Part shown: in pieces, positions 17,368 through 24,864 of the stretch
Layout: every line of letters starts with the position of its first letter
Position numbering within the stretch: the stretch's first letter is position 1
NCBI RefSeq assembly: GCF_029051885.1
Contig: NZ_JAIDKI010000233.1
Location: 1-37,551 of the forward strand
Direction of reading: 5' to 3'
DNA: 37,551 nt
Origin: Muribaculum sp.
GTDB lineage: Bacteria; Bacteroidota; Bacteroidia; Bacteroidales; Muribaculaceae
Notes under the pieces: model-generated
The model's input: only the letters and a program-made list of their open reading frames with translations
Database searches by the model: none
What the model was told of the DNA's origin: nothing
Program-made: the position numbers and the translations under genes

Positions 17368-18105
17368 TCATATTATTACCGCCACTTCCTTAAAGGCATA
17401 TACCCGCTCAGGAGCGCCGTCGAGAGGAGCGAGCGTCATCATGCCGTCGGGAGCGATACTACGTATAGAGGCCCGGAAAATCTCGCCGGTAGCCGTATCG
17501 CGGTATGTCAGTCCGTCGCGACCCCACAGCGACTGCATGTAGCGGTCATGTCGGTGGTTGCCGGGGAGAGAGAGCTCATGCATGATTTCGAGGCATACGC
17601 GCTCCAGCACCTCATCACGGTCAAAACCATGACCGGCTATCTGCGCCATTGATATAGGATTGGGAGCGTCGCTGCGCCATACGGTCTGATTCACATTAAG
17701 GCCTATCCCGGCTATGCTGTGGCGGATGCTGCTGCCTATCAATGAATTCTCGATAAGGATACCACATATCTTACGGTTGGCGGCATATATGTCATTGGGC
17801 CATTTAATACACACATCAGTATCAGGAAGATAATGGCGCAGTGCGGATGTAATGCCCAGAGCCACAGCCTCCGAAAGGCTGAACTGCTCGGCGGCACGCA
17901 GGCCGTCGGGGCGCAGCAGCATCGAGAATGTAAGATTTGCGCCAGGCTCTGCTTCCCATGAGTTGCCACGCTGTCCGCGTCCGGCTGTCTGGGCATAAGC
18001 CGACACGACCGCACCGTGAGGCAGCGTCTCCGCTATCCCGGCAAGGTATGAACTGGTGGAATTTACCGTATCAAGGGCAATAAGGCTCGTTATGGATGAC
18101 GACAT
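17368..18105 (-). CDS. birA: Biotin--[acetyl-CoA-carboxylase] ligase
   Basis: The enzyme activates biotin with ATP and attaches it to a lysine of biotin carboxyl carrier proteins. The protein (245 residues) shows the biotinyl-AMP loop GRGQRG at 42-47, KWPND at 101-105, RKICGILIE at 111-119 and GIGLNVN at 133-139. It has no N-terminal winged-helix domain, so it is the monofunctional ligase and not a repressor. The ATG at 18105 lies inside the end of the upstream small membrane protein gene (16-base overlap), which suggests translational coupling. The outer-membrane barrel gene follows after 43 bases. Confidence 0.94.
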   Translation of the reverse strand: MSSSITSLIALDTVNSTSSYLAGIAETLPHGAVVSAYAQTAGRGQRGNSWEAEPGANLTFSMLLRPDGLRAAEQFSLSEAVALGITSALRHYLPDTDVCIKWPNDIYAANRKICGILIENSLIGSSIRHSIAGIGLNVNQTVWRSDAPNPISMAQIAGHGFDRDEVLERVCLEIMHELSLPGNHRHDRYMQSLWGRDGLTYRDTATGEIFRASIRSIAPDGMMTLAPLDGAPERVYAFKEVAVII

Positions 18106-18329
18106 GGAGCTATCGGCTGGAAAAAGAGATATACGGCCATGGCGATTATAACCAGGCCGACGATTACATAGAATACACGTGCATGGGTACGACGCATGCG
18201 TCCGGTCAGTATGCGGGCATTGATACTGTTATAAAACCATGGCCAGCCTCCAATACCCGCCGCAATGGAAAACACCCCCATCGCGCCGAATATGCATACC
18301 AGCAAGGCTTTCGCAACCTCAATCGTCAT
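18090..18329 (-). CDS. Small two-helix membrane protein, Imm17-like
   Basis: A 79-residue protein with two predicted membrane helices (about 6-28 and 51-70) and a central basic loop, ARILTGRMRRTHARVFY. The pattern GGWPWFYNS...R..GR...R.FYVIVGL resembles the Imm17 family of small membrane proteins, many of which are annotated as immunity proteins. No polymorphic toxin gene lies beside it, so an immunity role is not supported here. It sits between tsaE and birA and overlaps birA by 16 bases. The family resemblance is from memory, and the function is unknown. Confidence 0.72.
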   Translation of the reverse strand: MTIEVAKALLVCIFGAMGVFSIAAGIGGWPWFYNSINARILTGRMRRTHARVFYVIVGLVIIAMAVYLFFQPIAPCRHP

Positions 18330-18391
18330 AATCCGGTATCAGTATACATCGCCACACTCCGGAGGAAATAACTCGCATGCATACACTCGGT

Positions 18392-18829
18392 CTATTCGTC
18401 GGGAGTAGTGACAGTAAGCAGACGCGAACCGTCGGGCTGCTCGGCAATATCGACTCTAACCGCATCGTCGGGGAGAATATCAGCGATGCGTTCAGGCCAT
18501 TCAAGGAAACAGAGTGCGCCGGAATCCAGGTAATCCTCGACTCCTATGTCAAAAGCCTCCTCAAGATTTTCAAGACGGTAAAGGTCGAAATGGTAGATTA
18601 ACTCGGCGGTAGTCGACGAGCGGTATTCGTTGATGATGGCAAACGAAGGTGAACTTGTCGGGTCCTCGTCAACACCGAGCACGCGTGAAAGAGCGTTGAT
18701 GAATGTAGTCTTTCCGGCGCCCATCTCGCCGTTAAAGGCAAATACTGTATAGTCGCCCATAAGGTCGACAAACTGTTGTGCTACGCTGTCGATAGCGTCG
18801 AGCGAAGGTATGGTAAGTGTTGTGGTCAT
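18392..18829 (-). CDS. tsaE: tRNA threonylcarbamoyladenosine biosynthesis ATPase TsaE
   Basis: TsaE is the ATPase that works with TsaB, TsaD and TsaC to make t6A at position 37 of ANN-decoding tRNAs. From the ATG at 18829 the protein has 145 residues, the usual size. The P-loop GEMGAGKTT is at residues 34-42, followed by the family motifs TSSPSFAIINEY, HFDLYRL and FLEWPE. A ten-codon extension to a TTG at 18859 is possible in frame but adds no conserved sequence, so the ATG is preferred. It lies 99 bases after porX, and the Imm17-like gene follows after 62 bases. Adjacency of tsaE and porX also occurs in other Bacteroidetes (recalled, not checked). Confidence 0.93.
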   Translation of the reverse strand: MTTTLTIPSLDAIDSVAQQFVDLMGDYTVFAFNGEMGAGKTTFINALSRVLGVDEDPTSSPSFAIINEYRSSTTAELIYHFDLYRLENLEEAFDIGVEDYLDSGALCFLEWPERIADILPDDAVRVDIAEQPDGSRLLTVTTPDE

Positions 18830-18928
18830 ATTTCCGATATATTTTTGTATTTGTTTCAAAAGCCGATAATTAGGTTATGTGATTCTAAAATTACCTGTAT
18901 CGTACTTCCTGTCGGTAACAACAGGCTC

Positions 18929-20473
18929 TTATTTTTTTGGAGTGAGAGTTATGAGCGGCACTACCATCTCTTCGAGAGATATGCCTCCATGCTGGAAGGT
19001 GCCGGTATAGTACTGCACATAGTAATTGTAGTTGTTGGGATATGCGAAGAAATCGTGTTCTCCGGCAAATATATATGTCGACGACACATTAGGCGACGGA
19101 AGTCCGAATTTGTCGGGCCGCTTTATTTCGTATACCTCGCGAGGATTGTAATTGAGATTTTTCCCAACCTTGTATCGCAGGTTGGTATTGGTATTTTTGT
19201 CACCAATCACCTTTATGGGAGTGTCGACACGTATGGTACCGTGGTCGGTAGTCAGCACTATGCGGTAGCCGGCCTCGGCAATCCTGCGGAAGAGATCGAG
19301 AGCCGACGAATGGCGAAACCATGTCTCGGTCAGCGACCTGTAGGCGGCATTGTTGGTGGCAAGCTCGCGTATCATCTTCGACTCGGTGCGGGCATGCGAC
19401 AGCATGTCGATAAAATTCAACACCACCACATTGAGATCGTTGAGGGCAAGGTTGGAGAACTCTCTGAGAAGACGTTCGTTGCCGGTAGAGTCATTTACCT
19501 TGTTGTAAGAAAACTTCACCTTACGGCGGTACCGTTCAAACTGTGTGGCTATCAGCGGCGACTCATTGAGATTCTTGCCCTCCTCGCTGTCCTCGTCGAC
19601 CCACAGTTCGGGAAACATCCGGGCTATCTGCAATGGCATAAGGCCGGAGAATATGGCATTGCGCGCATACTGGGTGGCTGTAGGCAGAATGGAGGTATAC
19701 AGTTGCTCATCGAAGTTGAACATGTCCGCAAGCAGCGGCTTGATTGTCCGCCACTGGTCGAGGCGGAAATTGTCGATAAGTATGAAAAATACTTTCTCGC
19801 CCTTGTCAAGAAGCGGGAATATACACTCCTTGAATATGCCCGGACTCATCAGCGGATGGTTGTCGGTGGTAAGCCACGATTCGTAGTTTTTCCGCACAAA
19901 TTTATTGAAAGCCGCATTGGCTTCCTGCTTCTGCATCATGAGCATCTCCTCCATGCCGCTGTCGGGAGCGGCGGCAAGCTCCATCTCCCAGTACACCAGT
20001 TTGCCATACAGATTGTGCCAGTCCTCGATGGTGCGGCAGTCGCCTATGAGCTGCGACAACTCGGCAAACTGCTGACGGTATCCGGTGGCTGTAGTCTCGG
20101 TAACGAGCTGTCCGGAGTGAAGATTCTTTTTTATCGACAGGAGTATCTGAGTCGGGTTGACCGGCTTGATAAGATAGTCGGATATCTTGCTTCCGATAGC
20201 CTGGTTCATGATATTTTCCTCCTCGCTCTTGGTAATCATTATTACCGGCACATGCGGAGCCGACTGCTTTATGAGCATCAGTGTCTCAAGACCGGTAAGG
20301 CCCGGCATGTTCTCGTCAAGAATAATGAGGTCAAACGGCTGCCGGGCGACGAGTTCGAGCGCGTCGCGTCCGTTATTGACAGTGGTCACATCGTAACCCT
20401 TGCTCTTCAGGAAAAGTATATGGGGCTTCAGAAGGTCAATCTCGTCGTCAGCCCAAAGTATGGAGTTTGGCAT
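18929..20473 (-). CDS. porX: PorX: response regulator with PglZ phosphodiesterase domain (T9SS regulator)
   Basis: This 514-residue protein joins an N-terminal CheY-like receiver (about 1-120) to a C-terminal PglZ/alkaline-phosphatase-superfamily domain. The receiver has acidic residues Asp9-Asp10, phospho-acceptor Asp53 in IILDENMPG, and Lys82 in MITKSEEE. The second domain shows FILIDNFRLDQW around 230-241, SILPTATQYARNAIFSG at 261-277, and later TTDHGT and FQHGGISLEEMVVP. This is the architecture of PorX, which with kinase PorY controls type IX secretion genes in Porphyromonas gingivalis and whose PglZ domain is a metal-dependent oligonucleotide phosphodiesterase. No DNA-binding domain is present. 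It starts two bases after porW. No PorY is in the window. Confidence 0.93.
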   Translation of the reverse strand: MPNSILWADDEIDLLKPHILFLKSKGYDVTTVNNGRDALELVARQPFDLIILDENMPGLTGLETLMLIKQSAPHVPVIMITKSEEENIMNQAIGSKISDYLIKPVNPTQILLSIKKNLHSGQLVTETTATGYRQQFAELSQLIGDCRTIEDWHNLYGKLVYWEMELAAAPDSGMEEMLMMQKQEANAAFNKFVRKNYESWLTTDNHPLMSPGIFKECIFPLLDKGEKVFFILIDNFRLDQWRTIKPLLADMFNFDEQLYTSILPTATQYARNAIFSGLMPLQIARMFPELWVDEDSEEGKNLNESPLIATQFERYRRKVKFSYNKVNDSTGNERLLREFSNLALNDLNVVVLNFIDMLSHARTESKMIRELATNNAAYRSLTETWFRHSSALDLFRRIAEAGYRIVLTTDHGTIRVDTPIKVIGDKNTNTNLRYKVGKNLNYNPREVYEIKRPDKFGLPSPNVSSTYIFAGEHDFFAYPNNYNYYVQYYTGTFQHGGISLEEMVVPLITLTPKK

Positions 20474-20475
20474 AT

Positions 20476-23448
20476 TTATTCGGATTGTATTGAGGATTCA
20501 GACTCGGCCTGAGGCTCTGTGGATTGGGGAGAGCTGTCGTCCGGCTCATCGTGGCCGGATGTTTCGGATGCATCATCAGCAGGAGTGTCATCAGTTCCTG
20601 ACCGGCTATCGGGGATTTCATCGTCGCTGCTGTCGGTAAATCCAGGAGAGGCTGTCACAGGTTCTTCCTCGGCCTTGGAGTCGACATAGCGGAAATAATC
20701 CTCGAAGCTACGTCCCTGACGTATGAGTTTATCGAAATTATCCACACTTATCATCACCGGCCGCACCTCGGGTGGCAGAGTAAGGCGTCCCTCCTCGTCC
20801 ATCACCTTACGGTAATGTGCGAGTTCCTCGAAATTGGCGAATCCCTTTATAAGCAACAGGCCGAGGCGTCCGAAGTTCATCTGCTCGAGGTCGAAATCGC
20901 GTACGACAAACGCACTGAAGTTGTGGTAGGCCACATCATACAACAGCTGATTGGCGTTGACCTCATCGGTAGGATATACCAGTACGAGCAACTGGGGAAC
21001 ATCCGGATTCAAATCAAACGTTATCGAGTCATTTTCGTTGAACACACTGTCATTGCCAAGGCGCAAATCCCACAACATGCCTCGGGTATTTGTATTACCG
21101 GCATGCAGCTTGCGTCCTTGTGCGAGCGCCTTAAGATAGGCCGACGCCAGTGGTGTGATATCGGTCTCCGGATAGCGTTCAAGGAGTTCCTTAAGAGTCG
21201 AGCGGAATTCCTCGGGCTTGTTCTCGGTGACATACGACAGCGCGTCGATAAACATGAATTTGGGCATAATCTTGCTCAGCGGATATCTCTGCATCATGTC
21301 GCGGTATGCGGCATGCACCTCCGTGTTGCGGTTGTTGAGATAAGCGTCATAGGCTTTCTCATACAGACTCTCCTGCTCGGCATGCATGCGCCGCAGATTG
21401 TCGATATATGCCGGATCGCGCATTGCCACCGCATACTTTGAGTCGGGAAACTCCTTCAGGATGAGCGCACGGTAATGTTCGGCAAGATTATGACGTCCGT
21501 CGCGGGCATACATCATATACATGTTGTAATATACGTCCAGACGATATATGTTGTCGGGATATCTCTTCATCAGGTCATTCCAGTCGACAGCCGCGGCATC
21601 GTAATCCTCCAGCTGGTCCTTCAGTATGAGTCCAATATTGTAAAGGCCATCCTGCACAACATCGGCGGCAGTCTGTTTCTCTTCAGGAGTTGACGGTATC
21701 TGCTTCAGATAGTACTCGCGGTTGTGCGGATCCGCTGCAAGCTGCGCGTCCTTATCCGAAGTCTCGGCCGAGGTATCCGTCACATCGGATTCCTCGGCAA
21801 TGTCGGAAGCCTCTGTATCCGCGCTCTCCTCAGAGTTCTCGAAGTCATCAAAGCTGAATGAAGCCTTGTTTCTGCGCCTCCAGTCATCTTCAAGTTTGCG
21901 CGCTCCCCACCTTTTCTGGAATTCAGTGCGTCCGGCATTACGTGTAGCCGTATTGTAGAAGTACCAGGAATCGTCATTGTTGATCATGAATGTTGCGGGA
22001 GCCGATGCCGCGTTGCCGGTGTTCTGCATCTGCGACCCGTTGGCCTGCTGATCGGCGAGATATTCCTCACGCCGCTGACGCTCCGCCTCTTCGGCCTCAG
22101 CTTTTTTCAGGTCAGCTATAATCCGGTCGATTATTTTCAGCTGCTGCACCGAATCCATCTCCGAAAGCCGCAGCAAAGAGTCATTGAGAGTAACGTTCTG
22201 TGAATACACGGCCATCTCGTCGAGCACATCGCTGCGTCGCTTTATTGAATCAAGACCGGGATAGCTCTGCGGCAGCAGAGGTACAGCCTGGCTGTAGCAT
22301 GGCTGGGCGAGGTCATAGCGATGGGTCTCGAAGTAGAGCCGTCCGAGAGCAAGCTGGTCGATGGCTTTCTCGATGCCGTTGCGTGTCGACTTCTCCGCGG
22401 CAAGACGATAGTTTTCTATAGCGTTGGCTGTGTCGCGGCGCGACAGATACAGATTGCCTATGGCATAATATATCTGGTCGAGATAATCCTTGTTGCGGTC
22501 GTAGCGTGTCATGCGACGCAACGCTTTCACTTCAGGCTCTATGGATGCGCCGGAATATACCTCGCTCTGGCGTATGCGCGCATTAATCTGTGTGCGATAT
22601 GGCGAACTCGATGTCGAGGAGCGTTTGTATGCTTCGTAGGCCTTTTGGTTCTGCCCCTCACGCTGATACAGCTGTCCCAGCATGAAATTGAGACGCGACT
22701 TCTGGCTCCCATTGGCTGAGCGTGCCGCCTGCTCGAGATATGGAATCGCTTTCGACGGATTGGACGACCGGCTCCAATAGGAACTCTGCACCAGATTGTA
22801 CAGATTGCGCAGGCGTGAATCGGCCTCAAGCTCTTTCTCAGGTATTTTCTCAAGTATATTTTCCGCCTCGAAGTCCCATCCCATCGACAGATACGAGCGC
22901 GCCTGCCATATACGTGCTTCCGTCACCGTAGCCGGAAGCCATGAGAAATGTCGGGTGATGTAGTAGAATGTAGCGGCGGCGCCAAGAAAATCGCCGTTGT
23001 TATACTGCGAGCGTCCCATCATCATCCACGCATTATGGAGAAACGGATTGTATTCATCACGTTTCATCCATGCCTTGTAGGCGGGATCAGAGGATTTTCC
23101 CGCTTTCTTTGCGGGCTTTTTCTTGATACTGCGCAATTGTATCGCTTTCTGGGCTTTCTCTATCGAACGGGTGAAATCTCCCGAAGGCTGAGGGGCCGAT
23201 TCGTCGCGGCGCGCATCGGCCGGATGGGCGAAAAGCAGTTGGGAGTAATCGTCCTCATAGCTCGTCTCCATCTGCTTGAGAGTCTCCTTATAGTGCTCGT
23301 CGCCGTTATAATATATATTGTAGCGCGTAATAAACGCCTGGTACTTGCGTGTAGCGGCCGTGTTCTTGCGGAGACTGCACCCCGACAACACGGTCAGCAT
23401 GACTACAAGCGCCACTATAATTACCCGTTCAAGCCTTATCCTGCCCAT
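20476..23448 (-). CDS. porW: PorW/SprE-family TPR lipoprotein (type IX secretion component)
   Basis: This 990-residue protein has a lipoprotein signal peptide with lipobox LSGC (Cys24). The N-terminal pattern after it (RKYQAFITRYNIYYNGDEHYKETLK) and a central segment with WYFYNT and FQKRWGARKLEDDWRRRNK (about 495-527) match the PorW/SprE family. TPR-like helical repeats fill about 130-400 and 600-830. PorW is an outer-membrane-anchored periplasmic lipoprotein needed for T9SS and, in gliding species, motility; it links the translocon with the PorLM motor and PorKN ring. Unusual are an acidic Asp/Glu/Ser stretch at about 534-566 and a 68-residue acidic tail at 923-990. The metal permease lies 31 bases upstream and porX two bases downstream, so one operon is likely. 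Confidence 0.87.
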   Translation of the reverse strand: MGRIRLERVIIVALVVMLTVLSGCSLRKNTAATRKYQAFITRYNIYYNGDEHYKETLKQMETSYEDDYSQLLFAHPADARRDESAPQPSGDFTRSIEKAQKAIQLRSIKKKPAKKAGKSSDPAYKAWMKRDEYNPFLHNAWMMMGRSQYNNGDFLGAAATFYYITRHFSWLPATVTEARIWQARSYLSMGWDFEAENILEKIPEKELEADSRLRNLYNLVQSSYWSRSSNPSKAIPYLEQAARSANGSQKSRLNFMLGQLYQREGQNQKAYEAYKRSSTSSSPYRTQINARIRQSEVYSGASIEPEVKALRRMTRYDRNKDYLDQIYYAIGNLYLSRRDTANAIENYRLAAEKSTRNGIEKAIDQLALGRLYFETHRYDLAQPCYSQAVPLLPQSYPGLDSIKRRSDVLDEMAVYSQNVTLNDSLLRLSEMDSVQQLKIIDRIIADLKKAEAEEAERQRREEYLADQQANGSQMQNTGNAASAPATFMINNDDSWYFYNTATRNAGRTEFQKRWGARKLEDDWRRRNKASFSFDDFENSEESADTEASDIAEESDVTDTSAETSDKDAQLAADPHNREYYLKQIPSTPEEKQTAADVVQDGLYNIGLILKDQLEDYDAAAVDWNDLMKRYPDNIYRLDVYYNMYMMYARDGRHNLAEHYRALILKEFPDSKYAVAMRDPAYIDNLRRMHAEQESLYEKAYDAYLNNRNTEVHAAYRDMMQRYPLSKIMPKFMFIDALSYVTENKPEEFRSTLKELLERYPETDITPLASAYLKALAQGRKLHAGNTNTRGMLWDLRLGNDSVFNENDSITFDLNPDVPQLLVLVYPTDEVNANQLLYDVAYHNFSAFVVRDFDLEQMNFGRLGLLLIKGFANFEELAHYRKVMDEEGRLTLPPEVRPVMISVDNFDKLIRQGRSFEDYFRYVDSKAEEEPVTASPGFTDSSDDEIPDSRSGTDDTPADDASETSGHDEPDDSSPQSTEPQAESESSIQSE

Positions 23449-23479
23449 ATACTGGTATATAACGCATTGCGTGTCTGTG

Positions 23480-24295
23480 TTATTGCATCCTACGACGCAC
23501 TATCAGGCTGAAAGCCACACGCGACAGCAGGTAAACGCCAATCTGCAGTAATACAATCATGGCAGAGCACGGCACGTCGACTACAGTAGCCAGAAACAAT
23601 CCGCCTGCCGAACTGACAACACCGACACCCGCGGCCATAGCCATAATGGAGATAAAGCGCCTGCACCATATCTCGGCTACGATTACAGGGACTGTCAGTA
23701 TTGATATCAGCAGCATTATGCCGATAAGACGTATGGTCAACACAATGCCCACGGCTACCAAAGCTGTCATAAAGGTATTGACCCACCGCACCGGGAGGCC
23801 GGCCACCCTGGCGAAATCGCTGTCGAACGCACATGCCACCACAATCTTCCGGAAGCATGTCATAAACAATGCTGTCACTATGGTGTATACAGCAAACGCC
23901 AGCAGGTCGACACGGCTTATCGTGAGAACATTTCCAAATAGAAATGAATTCAGCTCAGGCACATATCCGGGGGTAAGAAACACAAACAGGATGCCTATAG
24001 CCATACCCCACGCCCATACGACGGCAATGGCGGAATCTTCCCGCACACGGTAGCGAGTGGACAGACTCTCGATGCCAAGTGCTGACGCTACAGCAAACAC
24101 GGCGGCGGTAATGACCGGACTGAGGCCAAGAAAATATCCCAGGCCCAGCCCCCCGAAACATGCATGGGTAATGCCTCCGGTTATCGACACCATACGCCGG
24201 GTGGTTATATATGTGCCAATCATCGCCCCGGCAATACTTATGATTACCAGACCGACAAGCGCATACTGAAAGAATGTATAGTCAAGAAAACTCAT
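23480..24295 (-). CDS. ABC-3 family metal ABC transporter permease
   Basis: A 271-residue polytopic membrane protein of the ABC-3 (ZnuB/MntB/TroC) type. It shows the family start (QYALVGLVIISIAGAMIGTY), the block TRRMVSITGGITHACFGGLGLGYFLG and LLISILTVPVIVAEIWCRR near the end. Members form the membrane channel for zinc, manganese or iron import with an ATPase and a solute-binding protein. Neither partner is in the window, so they must be elsewhere if it is functional. The metal cannot be told from sequence. It lies 29 bases after the Cys/His-motif membrane protein and 31 bases before porW. Confidence 0.9.
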   Translation of the reverse strand: MSFLDYTFFQYALVGLVIISIAGAMIGTYITTRRMVSITGGITHACFGGLGLGYFLGLSPVITAAVFAVASALGIESLSTRYRVREDSAIAVVWAWGMAIGILFVFLTPGYVPELNSFLFGNVLTISRVDLLAFAVYTIVTALFMTCFRKIVVACAFDSDFARVAGLPVRWVNTFMTALVAVGIVLTIRLIGIMLLISILTVPVIVAEIWCRRFISIMAMAAGVGVVSSAGGLFLATVVDVPCSAMIVLLQIGVYLLSRVAFSLIVRRRMQ

Positions 24296-24324
24296 GAAAA
24301 AGTGTCAGGAATGGATTAGGGGTG

Positions 24325-24777
24325 TCAGGCATGCTGCCGGCTACGGGCCTCGCGGGCCTCAGCCACAATCATCAGCAGTTCCTGGCGGATGGAAGTCGGC
24401 AAATTGATATCTCTCAACTGGATGCTCCTGCCCCACCCCGCTATATCGTCGGGAAGCAGTGTAAGCAGTACGTCGCGAAACTCTTCTATCTCCTCATCGG
24501 TATAGTCATCGGCGCCGCGCCCCCTGAAACGGTCAAGCTCCTCATCGTCGTAATATACTATCTCGGGGCTGACAGCCGTAAGAAGGCTGTCGCGCTCACA
24601 TGTCATATGCATGCCGCAACAATCCTCACTGTCGGCCTCATCCTCTTGGGCCGTTGCTGCTGACACCTCTTCCGCTGTGACACTGCCGTCGTTGTGTCTG
24701 CGTGTAATGCGGTCGTGAATCCAGAGCACAACTCCGGCAACGAGAAGAATCAGCGATATTATCAATATTACTTCCAT
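24325..24777 (-). CDS. Conserved Bacteroidales membrane-anchored protein with CCxxHxxC motif
   Basis: A 150-residue protein with one N-terminal membrane helix (about 2-20) and an acidic linker. A compact motif follows, with Cys53, Cys54, His57 and Cys60, then ERDSLL. After it come two acidic helices (YYDDEELDRF, YTDEEIEEFRDVL) and a segment WGRSIQLRDINLPTSIRQELL. I recall similar proteins in Bacteroides annotated only as hypothetical or, without good reason, phospholipase; I cannot name a function. The Cys/His cluster could bind a metal, and the next gene is a metal ABC permease, which makes a metal-handling role plausible but unproven. The ATG directly abuts the stop of the 28-codon gene upstream. 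Confidence 0.75.
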   Translation of the reverse strand: MEVILIISLILLVAGVVLWIHDRITRRHNDGSVTAEEVSAATAQEDEADSEDCCGMHMTCERDSLLTAVSPEIVYYDDEELDRFRGRGADDYTDEEIEEFRDVLLTLLPDDIAGWGRSIQLRDINLPTSIRQELLMIVAEAREARSRQHA

Positions 24778-24864
24778 CTATTTACGTTTTGAAGTACGAC
24801 GTTGGGCCCATGTGCCGAGTGCGATACAGGCCAGACCGATTCCTATGATAAAGAATACACCCAT
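24778..24864 (-). CDS. 28-residue membrane microprotein between aroA and the CCxxHxxC protein
   Basis: The ATG at 24864-24862 overlaps the aroA stop by one base (TGATG), and the TAG at 24780-24778 is followed at once by the next ATG. The product begins MGVFFIIGIGLACIALG, one hydrophobic helix, and ends in a basic tail with RRTSKRK, so the topology would be N-out, C-in. The exact fit between two genes argues for translation by coupling. A longer in-frame ORF reaching into aroA (to 24993) is an overlap artefact. Function unknown. Confidence 0.68.
   Translation of the reverse strand: MGVFFIIGIGLACIALGTWAQRRTSKRK

Noticed and set aside
18090..18329. Toxin-immunity module
   Set aside because: No toxin, polymorphic C-terminal domain or Rhs/T6SS gene is near the Imm17-like gene.
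18830..18859. Ten-codon N-terminal extension of tsaE starting at TTG
   Set aside because: A normal ATG follows, giving the usual TsaE length; the extension is not conserved sequence.
18776..20512. 578-codon plus-strand open frame opposite porX
   Set aside because: It is antisense to a clear porX gene and shows no family motif; the composition of the sense gene explains the open frame.
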